A stretch of 64,000 nucleotides of DNA from Isoetes taiwanensis (Eukaryota > Streptophyta > Lycopodiopsida > Isoetales > Isoetaceae): assembly GCA_021234155.1 (NCBI GenBank), contig JAJEKV010000020.1, positions 186,001 to 250,000 of the forward strand, read 5' to 3'. Position 1 is the first letter of the stretch. Each line of letters opens with the position of its first letter. The translations under genes were made by a program, and so were the position numbers. The notes under the pieces were generated by a model. The model worked only from the letters and a program-made list of their open reading frames with translations, was not told where the DNA came from and did not search any database. This document shows positions 45,718 to 55,875 of the stretch, piece after piece.

Positions 45718-45739
45718 CACCCTTTCATGCTTCTACCCT
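45718..45739 (-). repeat. Right terminal inverted repeat
   Basis: 22 bp, exactly complementary to 33013-33034. Followed by ctggtgtcaaatcccag, the resumed target. Confidence 0.92.
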
Positions 45740-46974
45740 CTGGTGTCAAATCCCAGACATCCAACTCCAATACCTCAATCTTAACTTTTATAAGTACCTA
45801 CAGAAATCTAGAAGCACTTTATAATATAGTATACTTTTCCATCAACATTTTTCAATTCACAGACTATACATGTTTTAATGCTTCAACAATTACCTGTATA
45901 TGCCAGATCTAAGCTTTTCGCACACCAATGATAAGGCATGTCTATAGTAGAATGCAGAGGCATTCCAGCCATAATACTGGAATTTGATTACGGTGAATCT
46001 TTGCAGATTTAGCCTTTAGTCCTCTCGCCCAAGTCTTCTAAACCAGCTCAAAACAAAAAAATTCCAGCAAGAAGGGCAATTTTTGCTTCCAGAGCAAGAA
46101 ATATCTGTGGGCCCTGCGTCCTTGGAGAGTGAATTTGTCTACGATAGATCAAACTCGTTAACAACAAATTTGGGAAATGTAGTGTAGCACAGAAACAGGG
46201 GTTTTTTGATCCGAAAGAGGTGCCAGTGGTTGTAAGCAAGAAAGTAAAAAACTTATTTGCAGGGAAGAATCTGCGGGGCATTGAGGGGGTGTAAGAAGAA
46301 GACCATGGGGAAGATTTGCAGCAAAGGTAAGCGATTCAAGGAGGCTTGGAGATGGCTGGGAATTTTTGATATGGCAGAAGATGGTGCTTTTGCTTATGAT
46401 GGAGCTGCACTTTCCATGTATGGGTGCAGATATCTTACATATTCACGTAAATCATATATGGAGAACGGTTACATTGAGGACGAATACATTCGGGGATAGA
46501 GAAAAGAACATGTATGCACATGAGAATTTAAGCAAAAGAATGATGTGAGAGCTAGGATAACAGATGAGATATAGCAGGGTAAGGATACCTAGGTATGAAC
46601 AGGCACAAGATGGGGGGAGTAGTGGGGAGGCACCGAGCCCGACGAGAGATCTTTGGAATGCAAAAGGGAAGGGTCTGGAAGGGGGGTGTGCAATAGGGGT
46701 AGTAAATTGCAGAGGAAGAGAATATGGGTAGGAAGGAGTCGGGGATGACAACCCATGAGAGCAATTGGGAAGGGAGTTGCAAGGGGAGGAGGTGAGATTA
46801 ACATCAGAAAAGAGTGTGTAGATAGAAGGGGCATATGGAAAAGGAGGGAAGGTAACGAGCAAAATCATAACAGACACCGTTACGAGAAGGGAAGGGAAGG
46901 GCACGTGGAAGTTAGGGCTTTTCACTTGTTTCACCACCCATCCCTATAAACCCATACAAACAAAAGCAGCTTAG
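45740..46974. repeat. End of block C and second conserved block, copy C
   Basis: Resumes the broken unit, then is colinear with 21073-22278 and passes without interruption from gcagcttag into gctagtgtttgcg, the empty site for the 6.5-kb element. Minus-strand ORFs at 46452-46937 are CT-rich shadows. Confidence 0.9.
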
Positions 46975-47354
46975 CTAGTGTTTGCGTTTGCGTTGCATTT
47001 TGGTAGAGGTCAAGGGCCCCCTCCTTAATCCCCTCCTGTTATTCCGCCTTCAAATAAAACCATGTTTTCTGTCCCCTTCCTTCCATATAACTTGCTCCTC
47101 CCCGTCCCTCGAATTTGCCTTCAAATTTTTCCCCACATTTCCTCCCTCTGGATCTCCCCTGCTCTGCTCTCAAAATCTTCTGCTTTCTCTCCATTCCTGA
47201 GTTAGGCTTCTGGCTATGGAGTCCTGCCTTGTTTCTGGTGATACAAGGTGGTTTTTTTTTGCCCCATTTGTCTCCTTTGCCTTGACGGATTCTACCCTTC
47301 TTTACCAGTTCATCATCTGCTCTTCTATCTTGATCTCCGATTTTTTCCTCACCG
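46975..47354 (+). pseudogene. CYP78A-like P450 pseudogene, copy D, 5' part
   Basis: Same upstream block and ATG (47217) as copies A and B: MESCLVSGDTRWFFFAPFVS, then hydrophobic anchor FIICSSILISDFFLT. Cut at 47354 by a LINE fragment; resumes at about 47927. Confidence 0.85.
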
Positions 47355-47926
47355 GATAAAGGTTGGTATCGTGATGTAGTCTGTTGGTTGCAGAAATGGA
47401 ATATCAGTGTAGGTGAGTTGGTGGGCAAGAGAGATAGAATACGAGATTTGGTGTGTCAGAAGTTCCAAATTAAAACCTAGAGCGCAGTCCAAGAGGTAAA
47501 GATGTCTTTCTACCAGCAATCTATAGCAAAATATCTATCAGAGAATATATCTATCTCAAATAGGCATTTGCTTGCTCGCATGCATTTGAGCTCACACTAT
47601 TTGAAAATTGAGACTGGAAGATGGCAGAGGATAGAAAGGGCTGACCGTATATATGAATTGTGTCCTGATGGCATGATTGAAGATGAAGCGCACAAGTTCA
47701 TTAGTTGAGCTCTTTGGACTCTCAACAAAACACTTGTGTTCTTATATAGATGAGGTGCTACAGAAAAGATGTAGTTGCTTGGGAAAAGAAGTAAAAATAT
47801 GTGGAGAGTGAGGAGTTGGAGGTTTAATTATGGTGATATATTTGTGTTTTGTACTTTCTCGTTCTATAGACCTGATAGGTCTCTAAAGGACGTAATAAAA
47901 TATTTCATTTCATTTCATTTCATTTC
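47355..47926 (+). mobile_element. 5'-truncated LINE inside CYP78A copy D
   Basis: The translation GWYRDVVCWLQKWNISVGEL, then KYLSENISISNRHLLARMHL and YLKIETGRWQRIERADRIYE, is the C-terminal end of a LINE related to that at 34041-35060. It ends in ATTTC repeats (47901-47926), a typical LINE tail. Against copy B (cctcaccgctcttatcaaatgg) the join retains both sides with 2-3 target bases lost and no duplication. Confidence 0.85.
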
Positions 47927-48323
47927 TTATCAAATGGGCTTCTCCCTCTGGCTGTGCATGGAGTTCGGATCGCCATTGCAGCATCCCCGGCTCGAGAGGC
48001 TGGCCTATTATTGGGGCCTGTTTCAGATGCATGGATTAGCGCATCGAAAATTAGCCCAGATGGCGAAGGATCATAATGCAAAATCTCTCATGGCTTTTAG
48101 TCTTGGCTGTAGCAGAGTTGTGACTGCCAGCAAGCCCGAAACAACCCGCCAGCTTCTAAATAGTCCTAATTTCGATAATCGACCTATTAAGGAATCCACC
48201 CACATGCTGCTTTTTTCTAGAGCAATTGGTTTGGCTCCTTACGACGATTATTGGAGATATCTTCGCCGGATTGCTGCCTCCTATATGTCCAATTGTAATC
48301 ATATTGAGCAGGGCCAGAACTGA
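47927..48323 (+). pseudogene. CYP78A-like P450 pseudogene, copy D, 3' part
   Basis: Resumes at ttatcaaatgggcttctcc. A single-base loss in attggggcctg (copy B attggcagcctg has two more bases) shifts frame, then [40 protein letters not shown] and [20 protein letters not shown] follow without a stop to TGA 48321-48323. This makes it the most open 3' half of the three. The rest of the P450 fold and the heme loop are missing. Confidence 0.85.
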
Positions 48324-48387
48324 GCAGGGCCGGATTGCATGGTCTGCAGGGCCGGATTGCTTGCAGAGCAAGAAAGGGATGTCATTT

Positions 48388-48690
48388 TGCGGCGTTGCCG
48401 GGCTAATGTCCGGGGTTGTTTTATGCCTTGGACATTAACATATGTATGTGCAACTTCCGACAACACTATAGATTGATGCTTGCAAGAATGGACATGGTTT
48501 TCTTTTGTAATTGTTTTTATTGTTGAAATTGTATAATAACAGACAAGAAAACAATGCTTTATAAGTTTTGTGTGGGTAAACCTTTCTCTAAAGTTGAAAA
48601 TTTAGGAAGATAGACCCAAAAGTTATGCTCAAAATGTCACCTGATTCAGGAAGTCCTCGACTATAGATTTCCTCGACTATAGATTTATTT
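48388..48690. repeat. Dispersed gcggcgttgccgggc repeat
   Basis: gcgttgccgggctaatgtcc, gtgcaacttccgacaaca, agattgatgcttgcaagaatggacat match 56757-56900 in order. It interrupts the conserved spacer after CYP78A copy D. Confidence 0.75.
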
Positions 48691-48988
48691 ATTTTTAAAG
48701 ACACGTGTCTCTCTCAGGTTTTTTCCTGGGGAAAAAATATTAGCATCAAACAGAAATGGGCACCGCCTTATATATGTTAAGAAAAGAAGGTACTTATGTT
48801 GGTGCTAAACATTTTTGGGTAGACCAACTTATGGGTGGTATATTGAACGGGGTTCCAACTTCATTTGAATAGCCTACACACCAAATCAAATAGTGATGCT
48901 TATATATTATTCTCTGAATCTATAAAACGTTGAATTGAGGCAAATTCTTCCATCTTAACCATTAGATCATTACCTCTTTTTGTTGAAG
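48691..48988. repeat. Tail of the CYP78A-PPR spacer, copy D
   Basis: acacgtgtctctctcagg to ctctttttgttgaaggga matches 16062-16355. The array ends here, before any PPR sequence. Confidence 0.8.
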
Positions 48989-49108
48989 GGAATGCCCGTG
49001 TATTTGAAGAAGCCGTAACTACGTTTAAAATGATAAACAGAATGATACTGAACTGCCGTCCGAGAGCTTCAATTTTTAAGGCAACAACGAAGGCAACACA
49101 GTCGATCC

Positions 49109-49402
49109 TCACCAATCCTTCCTTTTTGGTCCCAGCTCGGAAAGAACGCTAAGCCAAACGTTAGCTTTTCCTGTGAATATCAAGCAATCAGAGCCTCTGC
49201 TGAAGATTTGCTGCAAAATCTTATGCCTATCTGTATCATTTGGGCTTAAGTTCCAATCTATCATAGATGGAAGGACGTTTTCCACATCAGACAACCAGTA
49301 TTGTGTGCCGAACAGATGTTCAGCTCTATTTAACATCGCATAAACTCTAAACGACAATTTCTGGAAATACAGGGGCATTTTCACAAATATCTCAAAATAC
49401 AA
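49109..49402 (-). other. Unrecognised ORF downstream of the ZNFX1-like gene
   Basis: 97 codons (LYFQKLSFRVYAMLNRAEHL, then TDRHKILQQIFSRGSDCLIF, then VWLSVLSELGPKRKDW). In a neighbouring frame 48940-49115 continues with DCVAFVVALKIEALGRQFSI. The composition looks coding, and together they could be a decayed gene fragment. Family unknown. Confidence 0.3.
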
Positions 49403-49571
49403 GGACTTTATAGAAAGGGGTCTCCCTATTCTGCGCCTGGCTAGCCATGATCACAGGAGAAAGAAATTGGTCTAGCAGGTGTTGTGCCTTCTAACGATAG
49501 TATCTCAATTCTTGTATCTAGACACTTAGAACAAAGCATTTCGAATATGAAACGCGTAGCATAATAAATCG

Positions 49572-50379
49572 CTACAATAACCCTATGTCCCCAAGTCCAA
49601 CGTGATCGCCATAAGCAGGAGCTGTGCTACCATCTATGGTAGAGTGCCTGTTTCCTGCTGCAAGGGCATGACTTCCTCCTCCAATAATTGCATCACAATC
49701 TGGGCACCTGGATTGCTGCATTGCTCCACCACATTCACCTATTGCATATATATGACCATTTGGGCATTCATACCAATGTCCTTTAGTTCCAACTTCTGCA
49801 CTTACCGCTTTAACAACTTGCATCTTTATTTGCTTCTGTGCGCTTTTCATAATGTTGCTTGCATCCTTATGATTTGCATCATGTTGAAGGATTATTTCAC
49901 ATATTCTTACTGCATCCGCAAATTGACTGATGCCTGTACATGCAGATGCCCATTGGATCAGTGCTCTGATTGCCATATTCCTGCTTACTGTGTTGGTCAG
50001 GGATTCCATTTGCACTCTAGCAGGTAGAGGGTTGTACCTCTCCTCCGTTACAAGCTTTGGAATGGTTTCTAGTTTTGACACAAGAAAACTTTGGCTAACT
50101 ACAACTCGAAGATGACTTATTGCTTCATAAAACTTCTCTTCCATGCAGCAGACTATAGCAAGATTGAGGTGAGCTTCTGGTAATCCTGGGTTTAGCTGTA
50201 TAGCCTTCCGGAAATATTTGGAAGCTTTCATGTGTTCATTTTTTTCCAACATCTTTATGCCATGTCGTACCTCGTTATAACCATAGATCCGCCGCTTCAC
50301 CATTTCTACTTGTGCCACACTTTTCTTCACAATATTTGAATAACGGTAGGTTCTCCTAATAGGATGCCTGCATTGAGGA
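49572..50379 (-). CDS. ZNFX1-like gene, exon 4: TPR and RZ-type zinc finger
   Basis: Joins exon 3 at a gcag acceptor (50380-50381) to make a Cys codon in KTCPQCRHPIRRTYRY, a RING-like cysteine pair. Then a TPR-like helix pair (ASKYFRKAIQLNPGLPEAHL, NLAIVCCMEEKFYEAISHLR) and, near the end, an RZ zinc finger: GHWYECPNGHIYAIGECGGA followed by SRCPDCDAIIGG. In animals the RZ finger is shared by ZNFX1 and RNF213. The exon is open to its TAA with no damage. The order after NFX1 fingers is that of ZNFX1. Confidence 0.9.
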
Positions 50380-50461
50380 CTGCCGAAACAGAAACGTTGT
50401 AAAAAGTCATACTAGAAAGTCATATTAGAATTAGCAAATGTGATTATCATTATAATCTTAC

Positions 50462-53400
50462 CAGGTCTTGAGCTTTATGGCTTGAGATTCAACTGATAAT
50501 GCTCCATCCACTGAAGTCGACTCATTCATATCCATCCACTGATCTAGGCCAGTAACTTCAAAAAGGTGACCACAATCTATCAGCTGGATAAATCTGTCAG
50601 ATGTATCACTTTCCTCCAGTTTTATTTGTGAAATTACATCTAACGTATCTGGATCACAGATTCTGCACACAGAGGGACATGGTTCTCCACACATGCCAAT
50701 GCAGGAGTGGCCACATTTATCAAGCTTTCTATTACATGGTAAGTCACAATGTGGACGTTCACACTTCATAGCAGAGAAGATCACAAGCAAAATGTTCACA
50801 TTTCTAAGGACATGGCTCCATGCAAGGTATGCAAGGTTCTCCAAATTTAAGAGAACAACGGCTATGCACGCATTTTTTTTCGCACTTTGCAGTGCAGGGC
50901 GAGCAGGGTAAGGAACATATATCTTTGCAGCTGTGCCCACACGGAAGGTCACACCCACATTTTTCCCTGCATTCAGTATGATGAGTTCCTTTCTTGCATT
51001 TTCCACATGTTCCTTTGCATTTGTGTAAGCATCTTGGTAGATTTCCTCACATGGTTTTGTGCAAGAGATTACACATGGATCTTGATGGCATTCTAACATC
51101 ATTGAATGACAACATGGCAGGTCCTTCAATACCCTTGTATTGCAGACTGAGTTCCAAGGTTTGCCACATCTTTTGTTGCATTGGTGACCACATCATAACA
51201 GTTTTAAAGATGTACATATGCAGGATGCACCATCTGCAGGTTTTGCGCATGGTACAAAACTTATATGTCCACAACTTGGTATATTTTTTTCTACGAGCAC
51301 CTGACAGGGTGGACATTCTTCCCCCATGTGGCACGATGCCATGCACCTATGCGGACAGTTACCAAATGGCTTCAAACATCTTTTGGAGCAGAACATTGTC
51401 TCATGTGTTCCTATATGGCAACGTCTTGGACAAGCATGCCCACATTTTAACTGGTATTCACATTGTTGACTGCATCCACCATCTTCGACCTGTTTAAATT
51501 TCTCAGCTACAGAAATTGTTGTTTCTGTATTTTGGTGACTCTGACAGCATAATATAAGTTCAGGACCTATGCAGCCAGTATCCTTGAGATTTTGAATGAC
51601 ATTTCTCCACAACCTGCTCTTTTCTGATAGAATGTTGGCGTTGCCAAATATGTGAAAACCTTCTTTGGCTCTTGACAAGGCCACACACACACGATTTTCA
51701 CTTTTAAGAAACCCAATAGTGCCTTTACCTCCTTCCACATCGTTTCTTACAAGCGATAAAAGAATTATAGTTGCTTCTTCTCCTTGGAAGTCATCCACAC
51801 TGGATATTCGTGGAAATGTAGTTGGAGAGATTTCAGGTTCAGATGGGCTTCCTCCAATCGGGGTGATTGATAAGAATGGATGATTCTTTAATCTGGCATG
51901 CAATTGCATCTTAATTTCTTCCACTTGACCTCCGTACATGGCCAGAATAACTATATCAGTTGGCTTGTAACAACCTTGGTTCAGAAGGTAATTACAAAAC
52001 TTCGACAATTAGCTTTCGCTTCTGGAATATTCACCTTGCTATTTGCTTCGCTGGTCTTTTCTCGAGAGCCCGTGATCAAAAAGAAAAGGCTTGATTTCAC
52101 CCCTTTAATGTCTTTGTATCCATGAACACGAGGGTGATCTTTAAGATCTGGATATATGTTAGCAATTAACTTTGAAATGGATGGCTTCATCCTCCTTTGA
52201 GTTAACAGTGTTACATGGTCGATTCCTCCTACAACAAGACGCTCAAATAGTGAAACATCCAACTTATACTTGATAGCGAGTTTGTACGTTGCGGTTGAGG
52301 GCCGCAGCTGTTTGTGATCTCCAATAAGAATGACGTGTTTGGTGGAAGGACTCAGACATGCCAAGATATGGCTTTCTAACACCTCCGCTGCTTCTTCAAC
52401 TATCACTATCTCCGGTTTCAGTGATACGATAGTATCATGATATTTGGCTGCTGCACTTGTAGTCATTCCTATGATATTAGATTTCTTTAGGATAGAGAGC
52501 TGGATTTCTCTATTCACTTCATTAAGTTCTCTGCAAGCATTCTGATATTCTTTGGAAATATTTGCTAGCTCTGTTTGTGCTGCAGAATGAATTTCATCAA
52601 GCCAGTATTGGTGCAGTCTTTTTCTTGCTACAACTGGTAAGATCCATACATCCGGGGTGTTGACTATAAGATGGAGAGGGAACTGTCCACCCTGATTTTC
52701 AGGCGCTTGTAAGTTATTCATGTTTTTTATTTTTATACCTCTCCTTTTAGGTACTTGAACCCAATCTTCGTTGTCTCCCACTTCGTCGTTGAAGTTGTCC
52801 ACGTCCTCAAAAAAGGGTAATGGATCATCTAAAAGCCAGAGTTTGACAATATCAGATTGGGCATTTCCTTGAAATAGGCTATTTATTTGTTCCTCTGTAG
52901 CAACACCATATAGCATGTCACGTGCCACATACTCAGTGTTCAAAAGCTTCACACAAGAGTTCATTTCTTGTTCTAGATCCCACTTCTTCCCTTTTGCATT
53001 TGAGGCAGCTCGTACTTGAGCTGGAGGCAAATTTCTATCATCCCTGCGCTTTTGGATTCTTTGTTGTAAGTTGCAGCCTCGCAATATTTCACTCTTCCCT
53101 CTTCCCCCTATGCGAACTAGCTGTTTTTCATGCATATATATGTTTTCTAGAAACTGATCCAATGCATGATTAGTGTAGCACACTACCATTATTGGGCCCG
53201 CTATGTTGGAGGAAGCCTCAGCTTTTTTCAATTTGTCGGCTTTTAAATTTGCCAATAGTAGCCTTACAATGAGGGAGCCAATGTAGGTTTTACCAGTTCC
53301 AGGTGGTCCTTGAATAAGAGCCAGCCTTTTTGTCAAACCATGTTTGAGAGCTAATTTTTGGCTATCGTCAAGGCCACATGCCCACTCAGGCCATGGTTGC

Positions 53401-54125
53401 AATAAATGGATAAAGCTTGTCCCCAACTCGTTTTCCATCTCAGGAAATGCTGATTCAAAACAAAAAACATCAGCCTTTTCACTTTGCAATAAGTAATCAG
53501 GTGCTTTTACGCTTGGCTCCAAGGATAATAGATGTTCCTTAAACGGAATAGCTTCCATATCCTCCCGTTGCAAGCTTCTCAAAGTGTGAGAATAGGCCTC
53601 AAAATATGCCGAAGCAGATTCAACCATGACATATTCCCTGGTTGTATCAAGGTTTTGTTGATTATCCATGTCATGGACGAGCTGGATAACTACTGTACCT
53701 TGGGATAAGGACTTTGTATCACGACCTGCAATTGTTGTCCAAATAAATGTTTGGAATCCATCACACGATAGACAGAGTAATGCACCAAACATTAATCTTT
53801 TGCTAGAAGCCCATGAGATCTCTTTTTTCTTCTCTACCTTGAAGGAAACTGTGTATTCAATCCCACTGCTTGCAGGGAACATTTCTTCAATCCTAACATT
53901 TGAGTAGACCCTTACATCTGCACTATGAATGCCATTTCTGTAATCTTTGATGCCATTCCTAAGAGGCTCAATAAAGTCTTCTCTAAGCAAGCGGAAATGC
54001 GTCTCCAGGTACTCGATGATAGAAGTATATCGCATCCCTATCTTGTTGACTGGTAGTGCTCTGTTTTCCTGTAAAAGAAGCTCCTCTTGCCCTGGTATTA
54101 TACATGTTTGACGAAAATCAACTCC
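50462..54125 (-). pseudogene. ZNFX1-like gene, exon 3: SF1 helicase and NFX1 zinc fingers
   Basis: A single 3.66-kb exon (acceptor aacag before 54125; donor acctg-gtaaga at 50461). UPF1-like helicase motifs appear in order: Walker A GPPGTGKT (53286-53309), CYTNHALDQF, VIVEEAAEVLE, IGDHKQLRPS, TQRRMKPS, then ISSVDDFQGEEATIILLSLV and ENRVCVALSRAKEG. NFX1-type fingers follow (CGHACPRRCHIGTHETMFCS, CPHRCMASCHMGEECPPC; later CDLPCNRKLDKCGHSC). Breaks: frameshift at about 51985-52008, TGA at 51193-51195, frameshift near 51000-51050, TAG at 50804-50806, return frameshift near 50765. They lie between helicase motifs III and V and across the fingers. Confidence 0.88.
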
Positions 54126-54768
54126 CTGTTTCAAGCCATCAAGCATTTAGATTTGGTCTTACGAATAAGGATACTTAGAATAGCTTGTAGAGTGCATTTT
54201 AACGAAAATAAAATGAAGTGCAGGAGTTTTCTTTTTTAAGTGCTCATTTATATTACGTCTGTTTTGATTTACAGATTTATCAACTAAAACTATGGGTCTT
54301 AGATCAAATATGAAGGTGGCATCATTGTCACTTCCAAAATCTCTTGTTCAGATAGAAGCATCAGTGGGCTCTATAATTATTTCAATGACTGGAGGCAGTG
54401 CCTTCTTTTCAAAACCTTGTAATGATTGTAGACTAAATGCCAAGGTTCTCGGGTGCTTATAAGCAGCCAAAGGATGTTTATGCATACAGATAAAAATAAA
54501 AACACGTTGCAATCACAATATCAATATGTACAGGCCAAAGTTAGTGTCATGAGATGAAGTATATGCTATCCTTTCTTTTACCTAAAAGCTTCAATTTTCA
54601 AGGCTGATAACGACGCCAGGCAGGAATATTGATGGGAATTTCTCTAAAGACTCACGGCTACAATGTCATGAACTTGGATTCCGTTGAAGATACGATGTAT
54701 TACTTAAGACTAATCTATGAATCAGAAAATCAAACTTATTACGTTTATAACTACATGAAAATACCAAC
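54126..54768 (-). other. Intron 2 of the ZNFX1-like gene
   Basis: GT donor (gttggt) at 54768 and AG acceptor at 54126-54127 keep phase 0 and join GPDGCLK to GVDFRQTC. No other gene seen; the plus ORF inside is chance. Confidence 0.75.
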
Positions 54769-55713
54769 CTTTAAACATCCATCTGGCCCGGATACTGCCA
54801 AAGAACGTTGAATCCTTTTCTTTTGTGTAAGTAACCTCGATATTCTCTCCGCCAAATCTTCCCTCTTTGAACTAGTTGGTAACCCTTCTATTGCACCTTT
54901 TAGAGAATCCAAAGGAACCTCCTTCCATCCAGCAGCAGTGCGGAGCTGCAACTCCTCGGCCAGATGGACAAATGGTTCTACATTTTCAGCAGTGGAATTT
55001 GTAGAGTTGATAAATGCATGCATGCCAAGTAAATACTTAGAAGTAGTAAGGGATCCATATATTTGATTAGTTTTTTGTCTCAACATGCTTGATCTTATTT
55101 CATCCTTGGCAAGCAACCTGGCAAGCAAGCATGCATTAGTTTGGGAAAGATCAGACTTTTCAGCAATGTTGTTGATGCTTTGAAGTCCCAAGTTGGAACT
55201 GAGGTATTCTATGTTGTCAGATGCATCTTTTTCAAGGTGAATTCTGAGCCAGCTCTCTATTCTATTATTGGGAGCTCCAGCCAAGGCCATTCTAGCAACA
55301 TCTTGAGCATTTTTGTTATCTATTTGATGCAAAAACTTACAGCGGCTACCATTACGGCAATCATTGGTAAGAAAGAACCTGCATGTCCCCAATTTCTGGT
55401 TAGATTTTATCTTAGCTTGAGGTTTTTCTGGCTCTGGCTCAGCAACTGATATGAGAAACTTGGGGACTTGTGTAAGCTCCTCTAAAGCAATCTGCACTTC
55501 ATCATCTCTGTGCACAGAGATTAAATCACCTGAGCCATCTTCATACTTGATAGAAATATCAGATGCCCTGTATTTATCGCGCAACTCATCATAAATACTT
55601 ATGATCAAGTTTTTAAACTCTTGCAAGGTGCTATTCCTGTCAAGCCGCACCACTCGGATCTGATCCTTAAACTGGAGCTTTACTCTGGCAAATGAGCCAG
55701 GATGTGGAATTCC
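54769..55713 (-). CDS. ZNFX1-like gene, exon 2: PB1 domain, CCCH finger, helical repeats
   Basis: 315 codons, open throughout. Residues about 30-112 of the protein form a PB1-like fold: VKLQFKDQIRVVRLDRNSTL, then an acidic OPCA-type motif (KYEDGSGDLISVHRDDEVQI). A CCCH finger C-x7-C-x5-C-x3-H (CRFFLTNDCRNGSRCKFLH) lies at about 132-150 and should bind RNA. The remainder (ARMALAGAPNNRIESWLRIH, LGMHAFINS, DSLKGAIEGLP) resembles the ARM-like region before the helicase of ZNFX1. PB1 domains pair with other PB1 proteins; a PB1 head is not something I know from animal ZNFX1. Confidence 0.85.
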
Positions 55714-55798
55714 CTAAAATATAATCGAAAAGATAAACACATGCAGGCTTATTTAATAGTACCAAAGATCGAAATGTGGAGCGGAAGGTAAGACTCAC

Positions 55799-55861
55799 CA
55801 CTGGGGCTGAAGAAGGACCAGGCTCCCCTGCGCCATAACTTGTGCTTGATGAAGCTTTCAT
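55799..55861 (-). CDS. ZNFX1-like gene, exon 1 (start)
   Basis: ATG 55861 opens a 21-codon exon, MKASSSTSYGAGEPGPSSAP then V, ending at a strong gtgagt donor (55798). Exon 2 follows after an 85-bp intron with a ttttag acceptor at 55714-55715. Phase 0. The TG-rich tract at 55862-55875 is probably 5' UTR. Confidence 0.75.
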
Positions 55862-55875
55862 TTCTGTGTGTGTGT

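Larger units (their letters stand above)
33013..45739. mobile_element. 12.7-kb TIR DNA transposon with two convergent gene systems
   Basis: Ends are perfect 22-bp inverted repeats (AGGGTAGAAGCATGAAAGGG then TG). Flanks are CT on each side; removing the insert and one CT rebuilds gttgtctggtctggtgtcaaatccc, the sequence present intact at 18411-18440 and 32032-32060. Inside, a plus-strand gene runs from the left end (coiled coil, Ulp1-like protease) and a minus-strand gene runs from the right end (transposase-like), as in a two-gene autonomous element. A LINE (34041-35060), a MITE (45039-45313) and satellites lie within. A 2-bp duplication would suit CMC-type elements, but TIR and transposase do not match any superfamily I can name. 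Confidence 0.85.

Noticed and set aside
50994-51497. 167-codon plus ORF
   Set aside because: Antisense shadow of the cysteine-rich NFX1 finger region.
54629-54811. 60-codon plus ORF
   Set aside because: Lies in intron 2 of the ZNFX1-like gene on the other strand, no domain.
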